Of a stretch of 64,000 bases of DNA, positions 63,292-64,000 are shown piece by piece; within the stretch, counting starts at the first letter, position 1; each line of letters starts with the position of its first letter. This DNA comes from JBKPNX01 sp046732855. GTDB lineage: Bacteria; Pseudomonadota; Alphaproteobacteria; Geminicoccales; Geminicoccaceae. A program made the translations under genes and the position numbers. The notes beneath the pieces are model-generated. The model saw nothing but the letters and a program-made list of their open reading frames with translations, had not been told where the DNA came from and ran no database searches. The stretch spans positions 11,518-75,517 of the forward strand of contig JBKPNX010000069.1 of the NCBI GenBank assembly GCA_046732855.1, given 5' to 3'.

Positions 63292-63405
63292 CCTGGCGGC
63301 GACCCGCTCTCCCACCCCTGTTGGGGCAGTACCCTGGGCGCGGCGGAGTTTCACGGCCGAGTTCGGAATGGGGTCGGGTGGGACCTCCGCGCTGTGACCA
63401 CCAGG
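63292..63405 (-). rRNA. rrf: 5S ribosomal RNA
   Basis: 114 nt, starting CCTGGTGGTCACAGCG and ending GGTCGCCGCCAGG, which pair to give helix I. The internal CCGAACTCGG element and the GGGAGAGCGGGTCGCC 3' half are standard. It lies between 23S and tRNA-fMet, the usual alphaproteobacterial order. Confidence 0.95.
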
Positions 63406-63411
63406 TCGAGG

Positions 63412-63470
63412 CAGGAGTCCAGAGAACAGAAGACAGAGAACAGATGTCCGAGGACAGATGACAGATGACG
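63412..63470. repeat. Right arm of the 5S-flanking stem plus degenerate ACAGATG/ACAGAGA repeats
   Basis: 63412-63430 is the perfect complement of 63267-63285. The remaining bases continue as imperfect 7-bp units, related to and partly complementary to the array on the other side of 5S, so the stem could extend well beyond the perfect 19 bp. Confidence 0.75.
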
Positions 63471-63600
63471 CCGGGCGGGGCCGACGGCGCGCGCCGGGGG
63501 CGCGGCCCTGGTCCGCAGTCCCGGCCGGTGATCCGCGGCTCCGGGAAGCCTCGGGCCTGGCATGCCTGTCCTGGAGTCGTGAAGCTGTTGGAGCATGGGG
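63471..63600. other. 23S-5S spacer core
   Basis: About 130 bp of GC-rich sequence between repeat blocks. No RNA gene or supported coding region was seen. Confidence 0.5.
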
Positions 63601-63706
63601 CAGAGGACAGAGAACGGAGCGCAGAGAACAGAAGCTTGGCCGCCAACGGATCGGCTGGCGACGTCGTCTTCTGACCTCTGATCTCTGACCTCTGACCTCT
63701 TCTTTT
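63601..63706. repeat. Two facing heptamer tracts downstream of 23S rRNA
   Basis: CAGAGGACAGAGAAC-type repeats at 63601-63634 face CTGACCTCTGATCT-type repeats at 63668-63703. They are complementary over most positions with few mismatches, separated by about 33 nt, and could fold into a stem between 23S and 5S. Confidence 0.75.
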
Positions 63707-63764
63707 GGAGTGGGCTAGCGGCCTTCGGCCTACTTGAGCCCACCGCGTGCTTGGGGCTGGGTGC

Positions 63765-64000
63765 GGGCGTAGCGTTCGAGCGATTAGGACCGCTCGGCTG
63801 CACGGGTTGCCCCGCTTCGACCTGCGGCCTATCGACGTGGTGGTCGACCACGGCTCTCAACGAGACCTGGTTTTGAGGAGGGTTTCCCGCTTAGATGCCT
63901 TCAGCGGTTATCCCGACCGAACGTAGCTACCCGGCGGTGCGGCTGGCGCCACAACCGGTCCACCAGAGGTTCGTCCACCCCGGTCCTCTCGTACTAGGGG
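63765..64000 (-). rRNA. rrl: 23S ribosomal RNA, 3' end (partial, cut by window edge)
   Basis: The minus strand contains the sarcin-ricin loop (CTAGTACGAGAGGACC, at 63982-63997), the GGGATAACCGCTGAAGGCATC segment and the 3'-terminal GCAGCCGAGCGG region. The mature 3' end is placed near 63765 by comparison with other alphaproteobacterial 23S; a few bases of error are possible. The rest of the gene lies beyond the window. Confidence 0.93.

Noticed and set aside
62890..63354. Arg/Gln/Ser-rich open frames with QRSEVRG-like repeats
   Set aside because: They are translations of the heptamer arrays and 5S antisense in an rRNA operon; no start signals or domain support.

Overview
The window reads as a GC-rich alphaproteobacterial chromosome, probably from the Rhodospirillales/Geminicoccales side of the class. 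The clues are a trpG-trpD-trpC-moaC-moeA-lexA cluster, an alphaproteobacterial SOS box (GTTC-N7-GTTC) over the lexA promoter, a perfect CtrA-type box (TTAA-N7-TTAA) upstream of Tad/Flp pilus genes, and a 5S rRNA followed by an initiator tRNA at the end of an rRNA operon. I cannot name a genus from sequence alone.

Positions 1-40,400 are ordinary chromosomal backbone in short operons. They hold: Mrp-type Fe-S carrier; AraC-MGMT alkylation repair protein; MutS and Tag; an OB-fold/Zn-ribbon protein; two glycosyltransferases; a three-gene TadE/TadG locus; MaoC-like protein; YibQ-type divergent polysaccharide deacetylase; the trp-moa-lexA run; OpgD/G-like glucan protein with a GDPD; TrmFO; a methyltransferase; an ArgE / aspartoacylase-like / GNAT group; a protease-like PDZ protein whose catalytic residues are missing, followed by CreA; a phytoene-synthase-like protein; DUF72 proteins; a UdgX-type uracil-DNA glycosylase; an AmmeMemoRadiSam B / radical-SAM divergent pair; RraA and ChbG/YdjC-like enzymes; and an EamA transporter.

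Positions 40,424-62,824 form a genomic island inserted at the 3' end of tRNA-fMet. A 19-bp copy of the tRNA 3' end lies at the far left boundary and matches the end of the intact tRNA on the right. The cargo is a BREX type 2 (Pgl) phage-defence operon in canonical order: pglW, pglX, pglY, pglZ, brxD, brxHI. Overlapping start/stop codons join pglX through brxHI. pglX carries an in-frame TGA after 91 codons, so the methyltransferase is truncated or off in this sequence. After an AT-rich block comes a run of three recombinase genes (two tyrosine, one serine). The first has a frameshift, and the second shows a compensated double frameshift over its Gly-His motif. The serine recombinase ORF runs antisense into tRNA-fMet and takes its last codons and stop from the tRNA, so its C-terminus would differ in the excised form.

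Positions 62,808-64,000 are the end of an rRNA operon on the minus strand: the 3' end of 23S, then 5S, then tRNA-fMet. Every spacer contains heptamer repeats related to GTCAGAT / GTCAGAG in opposing orientations. They could pair into long stems around the mature RNAs, which is the most unusual non-coding structure in the window.
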